Positions 1 through 8,097 of a DNA stretch of 64,000 bases are shown here, one piece after another. The notes under the pieces were generated by a model. The model did no database searches. It was not told where the DNA came from and saw only the letters and a list, made by a program, of their open reading frames with translations. Numbering within the stretch: the stretch's first letter is position 1; each line of letters starts with the position of its first letter. The DNA is taken from positions 1-64,000 of the forward strand of contig CAOKMT010000006.1 in assembly GCA_948469885.1 (NCBI GenBank), written 5' to 3'. This stretch comes from an uncultured Sporosarcina sp. GTDB lineage: Bacteria; Bacillota; Bacilli; Bacillales_A; Planococcaceae. The translations under genes were made by a program, and so were the position numbers.

Positions 1-1
1 G

Positions 2-1264
2 GTGGAACCGCAGGAGGATCCAGAGAAAAAAGATGACAAGCAAGAAACCGTTCAGCTCGGGGATTACAACATATTCATCGGTGGCGAAATGATTGAAACT
101 GAAGACAAAATTTTGGTCTACGGAGAAAGTAATTTACTACCGGGAGCGCGGGTTGTAGGAGAAGTTATGGCAGGGGATGAAGAGTTCTTTGCGGATACGA
201 CCGAAATTGTAGAGGAAGATGGAACATTCTATATGGAAATCCCCTATAATCCGATCAATAAAGAAGCGATAGTAGCAGTAAAGTTTGACTTTGATGGCCC
301 ACAAGATGACGGAATAATTAGACATTATGGGGATCGAGGTCAAAAGCTCGAAGGTCCTTATATATATAAACATCAAAGAAAAGCTGGAGGCCGTTCGCCT
401 AAAGATATTTTCAAAAAAGCGGAAGTGAGAACGTCATTCGAACCGACGAAGGAAATGGCGGTCCGACAATTTAAGGAGCCGACGTGGTATGACATTCCGG
501 AAGATATGGGCAGTCCACGCGTATGGATCGAAGTGGAGGAAATCAATAACGATGAGGACCATTTCTACTTGCATGGACGAAGCAATCTTGTGGAAGGAAG
601 TAAAATAAGAGTAAAGTACAAATACTACAATCAAGATGAAACGATCGTCAATCCGGACGGCTCTTTCGACTTTAAACTGGATTATGAGTATGCGGAAGAT
701 ACACCTTTTGAAATTGAATTTATACCACATGGATTCCAATGGAATAACGTAGAAGAAGTGTACGGAAAAGAAGGCCAAAACCTGGTCGGTGACTTGGTAG
801 AAGCTAATAAGTACAACAACAAGCAAATTATTAAAAAAATCGTTGAATTGGAATCCACAGAAATCGATGTACCGGATCATGTGGAGTTGAATATTCAAGG
901 ATCTGAAGTGACGATGCTCGTACCGGACGACGTGTTGTTTGATTTTGACAAATATGCGTTGAAGGATTCATCGAAAGCAGTTTTGAAAGATATCGCCAAA
1001 GTGTTGGAGACGTCTTTCAATAAGAAAGACTTTGAAATCGTCATCAATGGTCATACCGATAATGCGGGAAATAAAGAATATAACTTAGAGCTGTCGGAGA
1101 AGCGGGCAGAAGAAGTGAAAGATTATTTGGCAAGCGAATTGAAAGGGCAAGATATCACTTTCAAAACGAAAGGATACGGAGATTCGAAGCCGATCGCGTC
1201 CAATGATAATGAATCGGGGCAAGCGAAAAACCGAAGAGTAGAAATCGTTATTAATTTACGATAA
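2..1264 (+). CDS. Secreted lipoprotein-family protein with C-terminal OmpA-like domain (5' end cut by window)
   Basis: Paralogue of the next two genes, but its reading frame is already open at the window edge, so the signal peptide and lipobox seen in the paralogues are probably just outside; the GTG at 2 is only the first possible start. Residues about 20-125 and 165-265 are two copies of one module with the signature SNL(L/V)-G-S, DGTF/DGSF and YG-x-(K/R)GQ. Residues about 300-420 form an OmpA-type (PF00691) peptidoglycan-binding domain: LFDFDKYALKDSS, then INGHTDNAGNKEYNLELSEK, then GYGDSKP and NRRVEI. That fold usually anchors proteins to the cell wall and is uncommon in Firmicute lipoproteins. 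The role of the duplicated module is not recognised. A wall-associated surface protein is inferred. Confidence 0.8.
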   Translation: MEPQEDPEKKDDKQETVQLGDYNIFIGGEMIETEDKILVYGESNLLPGARVVGEVMAGDEEFFADTTEIVEEDGTFYMEIPYNPINKEAIVAVKFDFDGPQDDGIIRHYGDRGQKLEGPYIYKHQRKAGGRSPKDIFKKAEVRTSFEPTKEMAVRQFKEPTWYDIPEDMGSPRVWIEVEEINNDEDHFYLHGRSNLVEGSKIRVKYKYYNQDETIVNPDGSFDFKLDYEYAEDTPFEIEFIPHGFQWNNVEEVYGKEGQNLVGDLVEANKYNNKQIIKKIVELESTEIDVPDHVELNIQGSEVTMLVPDDVLFDFDKYALKDSSKAVLKDIAKVLETSFNKKDFEIVINGHTDNAGNKEYNLELSEKRAEEVKDYLASELKGQDITFKTKGYGDSKPIASNDNESGQAKNRRVEIVINLR

Positions 1265-1284
1265 TCATATAGGGGGTCAAGGAT

Positions 1285-2367
1285 TTGAATAAGAACATAA
1301 TCGGCTTGCTGGGAGCATTGTTCATTGCTATATTGCTCGTCGGCTGCGGCGCAAAGGATGAATCGCCCAAAGAAGGGACTGCGGCGGAAGGTGGAAAAGA
1401 AAAGGCTGAAAAAGGAAAATCGGATTTAGGCGATTTTAATGTTTACTTCGACGGCGAAGTTGTTGAAGAGGATGATAAGTTCATTATCGAAGGGAAAAGT
1501 AATTTACTGCCAGGTTCGCGGCTCGTCGGCGAAGTGTTAGTGGATGACGGGGAAGAGGTGTTTGCGGATACGACTGAGCTTGTCGAAGAGGATGGTACAT
1601 TCCATATGGAGTTGGACCACCACCAGTACGGCGAGGCTGAAATCGTCGTAAGATTCGATTTTGAAGGTGTGCAAGATGATGAAATTAAAAGACATTATGG
1701 AGAAAAAGGGCAGAAATTGAAAGGGCCTTTCATTTACAAACATAAAGCGTCTGGTGACATTTTGAAAAAAGCGGAAGTAAAAGTATTTTATGAGCCAAAT
1801 GGTGACAATAGCCTAGTGTTCAAGGCACCAGAGTGGAATGAGTTACCGGAGGATTACGGTGATCCGCGTGTGTGGATCGAAATCGATGAATTGACGGAAG
1901 ACGGCGAGTTTTTCTATATGCATGGGAGCAGTAACCTTCTTGAAGGAAGCGAAATCCGGGTTGCGTATAGATACAATAAGGATAAAACGTATGTGAAACC
2001 GGATGGCACTTTCGATTTCAAAATCGACTATGAATATTTGGAAGATGAGGATTTTGTCATCGAGTTCAAACCGAGTGATTACCAGTGGAATGAAATTGAA
2101 GAAGCGTATGGGAAAAAAGGTCAGAAACTTGTCGGGAATTTAGTGAAAAGCAGTCAATTCAGCTCAGATGTCCAATACGTTGAAAAACGGATTCCATGGG
2201 ATAGCAAAAAAGAGAAGGCGAATGCCGCTGACACAAAAGATAAGTCTGATAACAAAGCTGACGAAGCCGATGAAGAAAAGGATACAAAAGGCAACGTTGA
2301 TGAAGAAAGCAAAGCCGATGATGGTGAAATAAAGGATGATGGTGAAACAGAAGATGAAGAAAAATAA
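1285..2367 (+). CDS. Lipoprotein with duplicated module and acidic tail
   Basis: TTG start behind AGGGGG, 20 bases after the preceding stop, so probably one operon. The N-terminus is a lipoprotein signal: a short basic start, a hydrophobic stretch and a lipobox ending at Cys21 (LLVGC), so the protein should be anchored on the outer face of the membrane. Two related modules follow (about residues 48-150 and 190-290), each with SNLL-x-GS, DGTF and an ending like YG-x-KGQKL. The last 55 residues are a low-complexity Lys/Asp/Glu tail. Clearly a paralogue of the genes on both sides, but with no OmpA domain. Function unknown; the tail may act as a spacer or bind cations (inference). Confidence 0.85.
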   Translation: MNKNIIGLLGALFIAILLVGCGAKDESPKEGTAAEGGKEKAEKGKSDLGDFNVYFDGEVVEEDDKFIIEGKSNLLPGSRLVGEVLVDDGEEVFADTTELVEEDGTFHMELDHHQYGEAEIVVRFDFEGVQDDEIKRHYGEKGQKLKGPFIYKHKASGDILKKAEVKVFYEPNGDNSLVFKAPEWNELPEDYGDPRVWIEIDELTEDGEFFYMHGSSNLLEGSEIRVAYRYNKDKTYVKPDGTFDFKIDYEYLEDEDFVIEFKPSDYQWNEIEEAYGKKGQKLVGNLVKSSQFSSDVQYVEKRIPWDSKKEKANAADTKDKSDNKADEADEEKDTKGNVDEESKADDGEIKDDGETEDEEK

Positions 2368-3223
2368 AACAGGTTTTGTCTTTATTTTCATATGCTGCCT
2401 GCTGGCGATTGTCGGTTGCTCGAAAAAGCAAGGAGACTTGAATGTCCAGTTGGGCGGGAAAGTGCAGGAGACAGACGACCAAATTATCATTGATGGGGAA
2501 AGCAACTTGCTCTCGGGCTCAAGGGTGAATGGAGTCGTCTTCGTGAACGGAGATGAGGTGTTCTCGGAATCGACGGAATTGGTCGGAGAGGATGGTACTT
2601 TCCATATGGAGTTGGAACACCATCGATATGGTGATGCAGAAGTGGCAATCACTTTCGACTTTTTAGATAGTGTGCAAGAGGAAGAGATCATCGAGCATTA
2701 CGGCGAAGGCGGCGGCAAATTGGAAGGCCCGTATGTCTATCTCGTTGAGCATTGGGACACATCCGACCCGAAGGAAAATAAGAAAGCGGAAGTTCGTCTG
2801 CCGCTTGCCTTTGATGACGAATCGACCACCCATACATTCGAAGAACCATCGTGGGAAGAACGTCCCGATGATTACGGCGATCCGCGGGTTTGGATCGAAG
2901 TCGATGAAATTACCGACGACAGCGAGTATTTTTACGTGACAGGTCATACGAATTTGCTGGAAGGTAGTGAAATCAAAGGATATTATGAGAGTGTTTTCCG
3001 TGATGATAAGACGAGAGTGAAGCCCGACGGTACGTTTGCACTGAAGATCGAATATCATTATGCCGAAAACGAACCGTTCTTCATTACGTTCAATCCGAGC
3101 GGACAATGGAGCACGATCAAAGAAGCATACGGGGAGAAAGGTGAAAAGCTAGTTGGCGCTCTTGTGGAAACTTCCGGCAGTTCACAAAGGATCGTTTCGG
3201 AAATAGAATATGAACATAAGTGA
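2354..3223 (+). CDS. Lipoprotein with duplicated module, third tandem paralogue
   Basis: I take the ATG at 2354 (MKKNKTG); the frame opens at 2336 but the upstream ATGs lack a well-placed ribosome site. The gene overlaps the end of the preceding one by 14 bases. A lipoprotein signal with lipobox AIVGC is followed directly by two copies of the family module (about residues 25-130 and 170-275), each with SNLL-x-GS, DGTF and YG(E)-x-G-KL. No OmpA domain and no acidic tail, so this is the shortest form. Likely translationally coupled to its neighbour and surface-anchored. No known family was recognised. Confidence 0.84.
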   Translation: MKKNKTGFVFIFICCLLAIVGCSKKQGDLNVQLGGKVQETDDQIIIDGESNLLSGSRVNGVVFVNGDEVFSESTELVGEDGTFHMELEHHRYGDAEVAITFDFLDSVQEEEIIEHYGEGGGKLEGPYVYLVEHWDTSDPKENKKAEVRLPLAFDDESTTHTFEEPSWEERPDDYGDPRVWIEVDEITDDSEYFYVTGHTNLLEGSEIKGYYESVFRDDKTRVKPDGTFALKIEYHYAENEPFFITFNPSGQWSTIKEAYGEKGEKLVGALVETSGSSQRIVSEIEYEHK

Positions 3224-3230
3224 GTACAAA

Positions 3231-3268
3231 AGGTTGTTGAGCATGACATCTCAACAGCCTTTTCTTTA
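3231..3268 (+). terminator. Rho-independent terminator after lipoprotein genes
   Basis: Inverted repeat AGGTTGTTGAG / CTCAACAGCCT (one G-T pair) with a short loop, then TTTTCTTT. It lies 8 bases after the stop of the third lipoprotein gene and closes that operon. Confidence 0.85.
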
Positions 3269-3419
3269 TCGATATAGAGGCAATGTTACAACGGTGGGTA
3301 AGGGGGATAAAAGCCAAGCGTAACAAGTCCAAACTGAAAGAACATGCTCGCATTCGTCGTCCATGCACTAAAAGTGAATCTCCATTATAATGAAACAATG
3401 TAGAAAGGGGATTTATTCA

Positions 3420-5585
3420 ATGTCTAAATCACTTGTATTAGCTGAAAAGCCATCTGTGGCACGCGATATTGCACGTGTGCTCGGCTGTCATAAAAAAGGA
3501 AATGGATTTTTGGAAGGCTCGAAATATATTGTCACATGGGCGCTTGGTCATCTTGTGACACATGCTGATCCGGAAGGGTATGGTAGTGAATATAAGGAAT
3601 GGAAGCTTGAACATTTGCCGATTATCCCGGAACCGTTCAAACTCGTCCCGATTCGCCAGACGATGAAGCAGTACAATACCGTGAAGGCCCAGCTGCATCG
3701 AAATGATGTGAAGGAAGTAATTATCGCGACGGATGCTGGACGTGAAGGGGAGCTCGTGGCCCGGTGGATTTTACGCCAAGCAAAAAGCCGGAAACCGGTG
3801 AAGCGGCTTTGGATTTCATCTGTCACCGACAAGGCGATCAAAGACGGTTTCAACAAGTTGAAAGACGGTCGCCATTATGAAAATCTGTATGAAGCCGCTG
3901 TCGCGCGTGCGGAAGCGGATTGGGTCGTCGGCATCAATGCGACACGGGCGTTGACGGTGAAGTACAATGCCCAACTTTCGACAGGACGCGTTCAGACACC
4001 GACACTTGCGATGATTGCAGAGCGCGAAAAACAAATTAATGAATTTAAACCGAAAACGTTTTACGGCATGCAGGCAATTTCGGAAAACGCGACATTCACT
4101 TGGTCTGACCGCGATGGACAAACGCGTTCGTTCGATAAAGTGGCCATCGAAAAGCGTCTGGCGGAGCTCGATAGCGTGCATGCCGGGAAGGTAACAGACG
4201 TCAAACAATCGCCAAAATCCCAGCCGGCACCTCATCTGTTCGATTTGACGGAATTGCAAAAAGAAGCGCATCGCCGATGGTCTTGGTCTGCAAAAGAGAC
4301 GCTCTCCACATTGCAGAATTTATATGAGCGCCATAAAGCGGTGACATACCCGCGGACGGATTCCAAACATTTGACATCGGATATGGCCGGAACCTTAATG
4401 GAGCGAATTAAAGCAGTCGATATCGGCCCTTATCGGAAAGCCGCAAACACATTGCTCCGAGCGGGTAAGACGAAACCTCAAAAAGGGGTCATTGACGATA
4501 AGCGGGTATCCGACCACCATGCGATCATCCCGACTGAAGAAACCCCGATCTTGCAGGACTTATCGGACAAAGAACAAAGATTATACGGATTGATCGTCAA
4601 TCGATTTCTTGCTGTTTTTTTCGGTCCATTCCGCTATGAACAAGTGACGGTAGAACTAAAAGTTGGAAACGAATTATTCAAAGCAAGAGGACGCACTATC
4701 AAAGACGAAGGCTGGAAGAAAGTGTACGCGGTCGATGAAGAAGATACAGATACGAATACGCTTCCTTCATTCAACGTGGGAGATGATGTGAAAATACGTG
4801 CGGTGACGATGACGGAAGGCGAAACGAAGCCGCCAGCACGTTTCAACGAAGGGACGCTTCTTGCCGCGATGGAAAACCCTGCACAGTTCATGGCAGGCGA
4901 ATCGAAAGACTTGATCAAAACAATTGGAGAAACGGGCGGGCTTGGCACCGTCGCGACTCGCGCGGATGTCATTGACCGGTTATTCAATACATTTGTCATC
5001 GAGAAAAAAGGGAACGACATCCACACAACATCGAAAGGTCGCCAACTTCTCGAGCTGGTCCCAGAGGACTTGAAATCGCCGGCGCTGACGGCAGAGTGGG
5101 AACAAAGGTTGACGAAAATTTCGAATGGTCAAATGAAAAAAGCGCAGTTCATGAAAGAGATGATCGCGTTTTCAAGAAGCGCAGTGACAGAAATCAAAAA
5201 TGATACGAAAAAATTTAAACATGATAACGTGACGGGCAGAACATGTCCGGATTGCGGAAAGCTTCTTTTGGAAGTGAATGGCAAGCGCGGCAAGATGCAT
5301 GTGTGTCAAGATCGTGAATGTGGGTATCGCAAAAGCGTTTCAAGACAGACGAACGCAAGGTGCCCGAATTGCAAGAAGCGCTTGGAACTCCGCGGGCAAG
5401 GGGACGGACAAATTTTCGTATGCGCATGTGGGCATCGGGAGCGACTTTCCGCTTTTGAAAAGCGCAGAAAGGCATCAGGCGGAAAAAAAGCGACGAAACG
5501 CGATGTTCAAAAGTATATGAAAAAGCAGGAAGAGCCGGCCAATACAGCGATGGCGGATGCGTTGAAGAAACTGTTTGATAAATAG
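3420..5585 (+). CDS. topB: DNA topoisomerase III
   Basis: Type IA topoisomerase that cuts and rejoins one DNA strand through a tyrosine and decatenates replication and recombination intermediates. The N-terminal Toprim domain begins SLVLAEKPSVARDIA and carries the acidic DAGREGE motif near residue 105. The active-site tyrosine is in VTYPRTDSKHL near residue 310. The C-terminus has two cysteine zinc-ribbon motifs (CPDCG...C...C and CPNCKK...CACG) before a basic tail. The 721 residues match Bacillus TopB. The ATG at 3420 is preferred over the upstream frame because AGAAAGGGG sits just before it and the protein then starts MSKSLVLAEKP. Confidence 0.95.
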   Translation: MSKSLVLAEKPSVARDIARVLGCHKKGNGFLEGSKYIVTWALGHLVTHADPEGYGSEYKEWKLEHLPIIPEPFKLVPIRQTMKQYNTVKAQLHRNDVKEVIIATDAGREGELVARWILRQAKSRKPVKRLWISSVTDKAIKDGFNKLKDGRHYENLYEAAVARAEADWVVGINATRALTVKYNAQLSTGRVQTPTLAMIAEREKQINEFKPKTFYGMQAISENATFTWSDRDGQTRSFDKVAIEKRLAELDSVHAGKVTDVKQSPKSQPAPHLFDLTELQKEAHRRWSWSAKETLSTLQNLYERHKAVTYPRTDSKHLTSDMAGTLMERIKAVDIGPYRKAANTLLRAGKTKPQKGVIDDKRVSDHHAIIPTEETPILQDLSDKEQRLYGLIVNRFLAVFFGPFRYEQVTVELKVGNELFKARGRTIKDEGWKKVYAVDEEDTDTNTLPSFNVGDDVKIRAVTMTEGETKPPARFNEGTLLAAMENPAQFMAGESKDLIKTIGETGGLGTVATRADVIDRLFNTFVIEKKGNDIHTTSKGRQLLELVPEDLKSPALTAEWEQRLTKISNGQMKKAQFMKEMIAFSRSAVTEIKNDTKKFKHDNVTGRTCPDCGKLLLEVNGKRGKMHVCQDRECGYRKSVSRQTNARCPNCKKRLELRGQGDGQIFVCACGHRERLSAFEKRRKASGGKKATKRDVQKYMKKQEEPANTAMADALKKLFDK

Positions 5586-5659
5586 ATTGATCTATGGTGA
5601 ATTCATCTGAAAGGCCGCCATTTACGGTGGTCTTTTCATATAATCGTGGAGGTGATACG

Positions 5660-6148
5660 ATGAAGAAGTCGAATAACGTGCCGAAAACAAATGCCGTTCG
5701 GATCTTGGAAGGAGCGGACATCGCTTATGAAATGATGGAATACGACGTAAGTGATGGACAAATTGACGGTGTATCTGTTGCTGAAAAAACAGGACAACCT
5801 GTTGACCAAGTTTACAAAACATTGTTGACGAAAGCGACGACGAAGGAACTTTTCGTGTTTTTATTGCCAGTTGCGCGGGAACTCGATTTGAAAAAAGCAG
5901 CAAAAGCGGCGGGTGTGAAAAAACTGGATATGTTGCCGCTAAAAGATTTAACGAAAGAAACGGGCTACGTGCGTGGAGGATGCTCTCCAATCGGGATGAA
6001 ACGGAAATATCCAACCATTATCGAATCCAGTGCGCAAGAACAAACAGAACTGATTGTCAGTGCTGGAAAGCCCGGCTTTCAAATGAAGTTATTGACTGAA
6101 GCGTTAGCACAGACGACTGACGCTACTTTTCAAGATATCGTAAAGTGA
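5660..6148 (+). CDS. ybaK: Cys-tRNA(Pro)/Cys-tRNA(Cys) deacylase, YbaK/EbsC family
   Basis: 162-residue stand-alone editing enzyme that hydrolyses mischarged Cys-tRNA(Pro) in the cytoplasm. Family features are the N-terminal NAVRILEGADIAYEMMEYD, the central VYKTLLTKATTKELFVFLLP with a conserved lysine, and the C-terminal YVRGGCSPIGMKRKYPT substrate-pocket segment. The ATG at 5660 has an excellent GGAGGTGAT site; the longer frame from 5594 lacks one. It stands 74 bases after topB and 36 bases before the next gene's start, so the three may be co-transcribed. Confidence 0.93.
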   Translation: MKKSNNVPKTNAVRILEGADIAYEMMEYDVSDGQIDGVSVAEKTGQPVDQVYKTLLTKATTKELFVFLLPVARELDLKKAAKAAGVKKLDMLPLKDLTKETGYVRGGCSPIGMKRKYPTIIESSAQEQTELIVSAGKPGFQMKLLTEALAQTTDATFQDIVK

Positions 6149-6184
6149 GCGAAATTGTGGGGAATAGTAGAAAGAAGGAAGTTT

Positions 6185-6817
6185 ATGCGGAAAATTGAGT
6201 TATGGCGCTGGACATTTTACCTCATCGGTATGATGATCTTGTCGCTTGGCATTTCGATGACGATTAAAGGGCAACGTCTCGGAATCGGGCCGTGGGATGT
6301 GCTACACGTCGGCCTTTACGAAAATTTCGGTTTAACAATCGGGACGTGGGGGATCATTACTGGATTTTTGATCGTCATGGGGACGGCGGCAGTGTTGAAA
6401 GAATGGCCAAAAATCGGGACTTGGCTCAATATGATCTTGATCGGCGTTTTTATCGATATGTTTAACTGGCTATTGCCGGAGTTTCACACATTCGGTTCCC
6501 AACTTGTTATTTTCATACTCGGCGTTGTGGTCATGAGCTATGGCGTAGGTGTGTATGTGTCGCCGAATATCGGTGCTGGGCCTCGTGATAGTTTGATGCT
6601 CGTCTTTGTGGAGAAACTGGGCATTAGCATTAAAAAAGTCCGGACGATTATTGAAGTGGTCGTTGCGGCGCTCGGATGGCTATTAGGAGGGCCTGTCGGC
6701 ATCGGGACGGTACTCATTGCCCTCCTTATCGGTCAATTTGTTCACTACACCCTTCCGCAATGCCGTGCCCTCCTATTGAAAATTATTGGAGAAACGGATG
6801 AAGAAGTATTGTTATAG
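6185..6817 (+). CDS. YczE/YitT-like integral membrane protein
   Basis: 210 residues with five or six hydrophobic segments. The pattern SLGISMTIKGQRLGIGPWDVLHVGL, split here into SLGISMTIKG and LGIGPWDVLHVGL, and a later echo NIGAGPRDSLML, is typical of the YczE/YyaS/YitT family, in which two halves each contain a G-x-GPxD motif after a membrane helix. Members are mostly uncharacterised membrane proteins; YczE is reported to influence lipopeptide production in Bacillus, which should not be transferred to this protein. ATG at 6185 follows GAAGGA. A strong terminator lies downstream. Confidence 0.85.
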   Translation: MRKIELWRWTFYLIGMMILSLGISMTIKGQRLGIGPWDVLHVGLYENFGLTIGTWGIITGFLIVMGTAAVLKEWPKIGTWLNMILIGVFIDMFNWLLPEFHTFGSQLVIFILGVVVMSYGVGVYVSPNIGAGPRDSLMLVFVEKLGISIKKVRTIIEVVVAALGWLLGGPVGIGTVLIALLIGQFVHYTLPQCRALLLKIIGETDEEVLL

Positions 6818-6874
6818 TTGTGGGAACTCGCCAAAGCGTTGGCATAGTGCTGTTTTAACAGAATATTAGACGTT

Positions 6875-6908
6875 AAGCACGGTTTTGAAAAACCGTGCTT
6901 TTTTTCTT
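6875..6908 (+). terminator. Rho-independent terminator
   Basis: Near-perfect hairpin AAGCACGGTTTT / AAAACCGTGCTT with a two-base centre, followed by TTTTTCTTT. It ends the topB-ybaK-yczE-like unit. Confidence 0.92.
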
Positions 6909-6951
6909 TGTCTATGCATACGATATTCGTAGGAATAGAAAGGATGAGCGC

Positions 6952-8019
6952 ATGTATGGAACAGTAACTGAATATATGGGAACAGCCTATACGGGTCATG
7001 GCGTCGCACACAAATACGAAGAACTCATTGCAGCAGCGACGGACACTGTTTTTTTGAAATGCCCCCCGACCAACGCGATTTCCAATGTATTGAACGAAAC
7101 AGGGACGCATTACATCAAAAGAGGCTTCCATATCGACAAATTCATGAACCCGGTACAACATGAAATCACGGATGCGGTTTTCGTAAAGGGACCTGATATA
7201 CTCTTTATCCAAGCGTCCCATCCAATCGCACTTGAACCGGCTGACATTGGCGGGCGGCACCGTGTCATCAGCTTTTACGATATGTACGACGAAGAGAAAT
7301 TACGGGAGCAAAACGAATTTATTGTGGAGAAGTTAAACGAATCCGAAACCTCCTTAAAAAAGACGTTGCAGGCACTGGAGGAAGCGAAAGCGATTCATGA
7401 CGAATGGGAAGCGGTCAATATTGGTCGTATGATATGGGAACTGCATGAGAAGTTGATCGAATCATTGAAAGAAGAGTTATTTGGCTTCACGAAGTTGAAT
7501 AAAGACGCGACCGTCTCCCATCGGCTGATCGGTTCTTTAACTTCGAGTGGCGCCTGTGATTTTATCCCATCGATCACGAAAGATTTAGAGCGCCGCTTGC
7601 TCATTAAAGGGTTGCCAGGCACAGGGAAATCCACTCTAATGAGAGCGGTTGGCGCAGAAGCGGAAAAACGGGGATTTGACGTACTTTACGGATGGTGCGG
7701 ATTAGATCCGACAGGGGTGGACCTCGTACAAATTCCTGAATTATCCATCTGTTTACTTGATGCGACAAAGCCACATGCATATGATCCCGAACGTGAAGGC
7801 GATGAAATTTTAGACCTCGTGCATATGTGTAAAGAAGATAAAGAAGCGGAGGAGCGAATTCTTCCTATTTCCGTCGCATACAAAGAAAAAATTCTCGACG
7901 CGACAGGTTATATGCAATCTTTCTCCCAAGCCGAAAAAAGTGTGAAAGCAACGATGGATTCGGCGATTAAAGGATCCGTTTTTGAAAAGAAAGCGGGAGA
8001 TTTGCTAGGCATATTCTGA
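6952..8019 (+). CDS. P-loop ATPase-like protein, PRK06851-type two-domain family
   Basis: 355-residue protein resembling the uncharacterised PRK06851 family, in which two nucleotide-binding halves are fused. The C-terminal half has a clean Walker A (IKGLPGTGKSTLMRAVG, near residue 220) and then LYGWCGLDPTGVDLVQIPEL and LLDATKPHAYDP, all family hallmarks. In the N-terminal half the equivalent segment reads LKCPPTNAISNVLNETG, so that P-loop is lost. The ATG at 6952 has AAAGGATGAG upstream. Substrate unknown. The gene has its own convergent terminator and no obvious partner, and the family name rests on pattern memory. Confidence 0.72.
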   Translation: MYGTVTEYMGTAYTGHGVAHKYEELIAAATDTVFLKCPPTNAISNVLNETGTHYIKRGFHIDKFMNPVQHEITDAVFVKGPDILFIQASHPIALEPADIGGRHRVISFYDMYDEEKLREQNEFIVEKLNESETSLKKTLQALEEAKAIHDEWEAVNIGRMIWELHEKLIESLKEELFGFTKLNKDATVSHRLIGSLTSSGACDFIPSITKDLERRLLIKGLPGTGKSTLMRAVGAEAEKRGFDVLYGWCGLDPTGVDLVQIPELSICLLDATKPHAYDPEREGDEILDLVHMCKEDKEAEERILPISVAYKEKILDATGYMQSFSQAEKSVKATMDSAIKGSVFEKKAGDLLGIF

Positions 8020-8043
8020 GGAAGAAGTGAATACGGCGAAAAA

Positions 8044-8092
8044 AGCCCCACCTTGACTGCCTTGTGTAAAGGCGGTCAAAGTGGGGCTTTGG
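8044..8092. terminator. Bidirectional terminator
   Basis: Long hairpin AGCCCCACCTTGAC / GTCAAAGTGGGGCT (one mismatch) with T-rich or A-rich flanks on both sides, between two convergent genes. It can serve both the P-loop protein gene and the yjiH-like gene. Confidence 0.9.
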
Positions 8093-8097
8093 ATTGG

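Noticed and set aside
2164..2691. 175-codon reverse frame over the lipoprotein genes
   Set aside because: Antisense of two well-supported lipoproteins; composition reflects their Glu/Asp codons.
5215..5721. 168-codon reverse frame at the end of topB
   Set aside because: Antisense of the zinc-ribbon tail of TopB and of the ybaK upstream region, with no supporting motifs.
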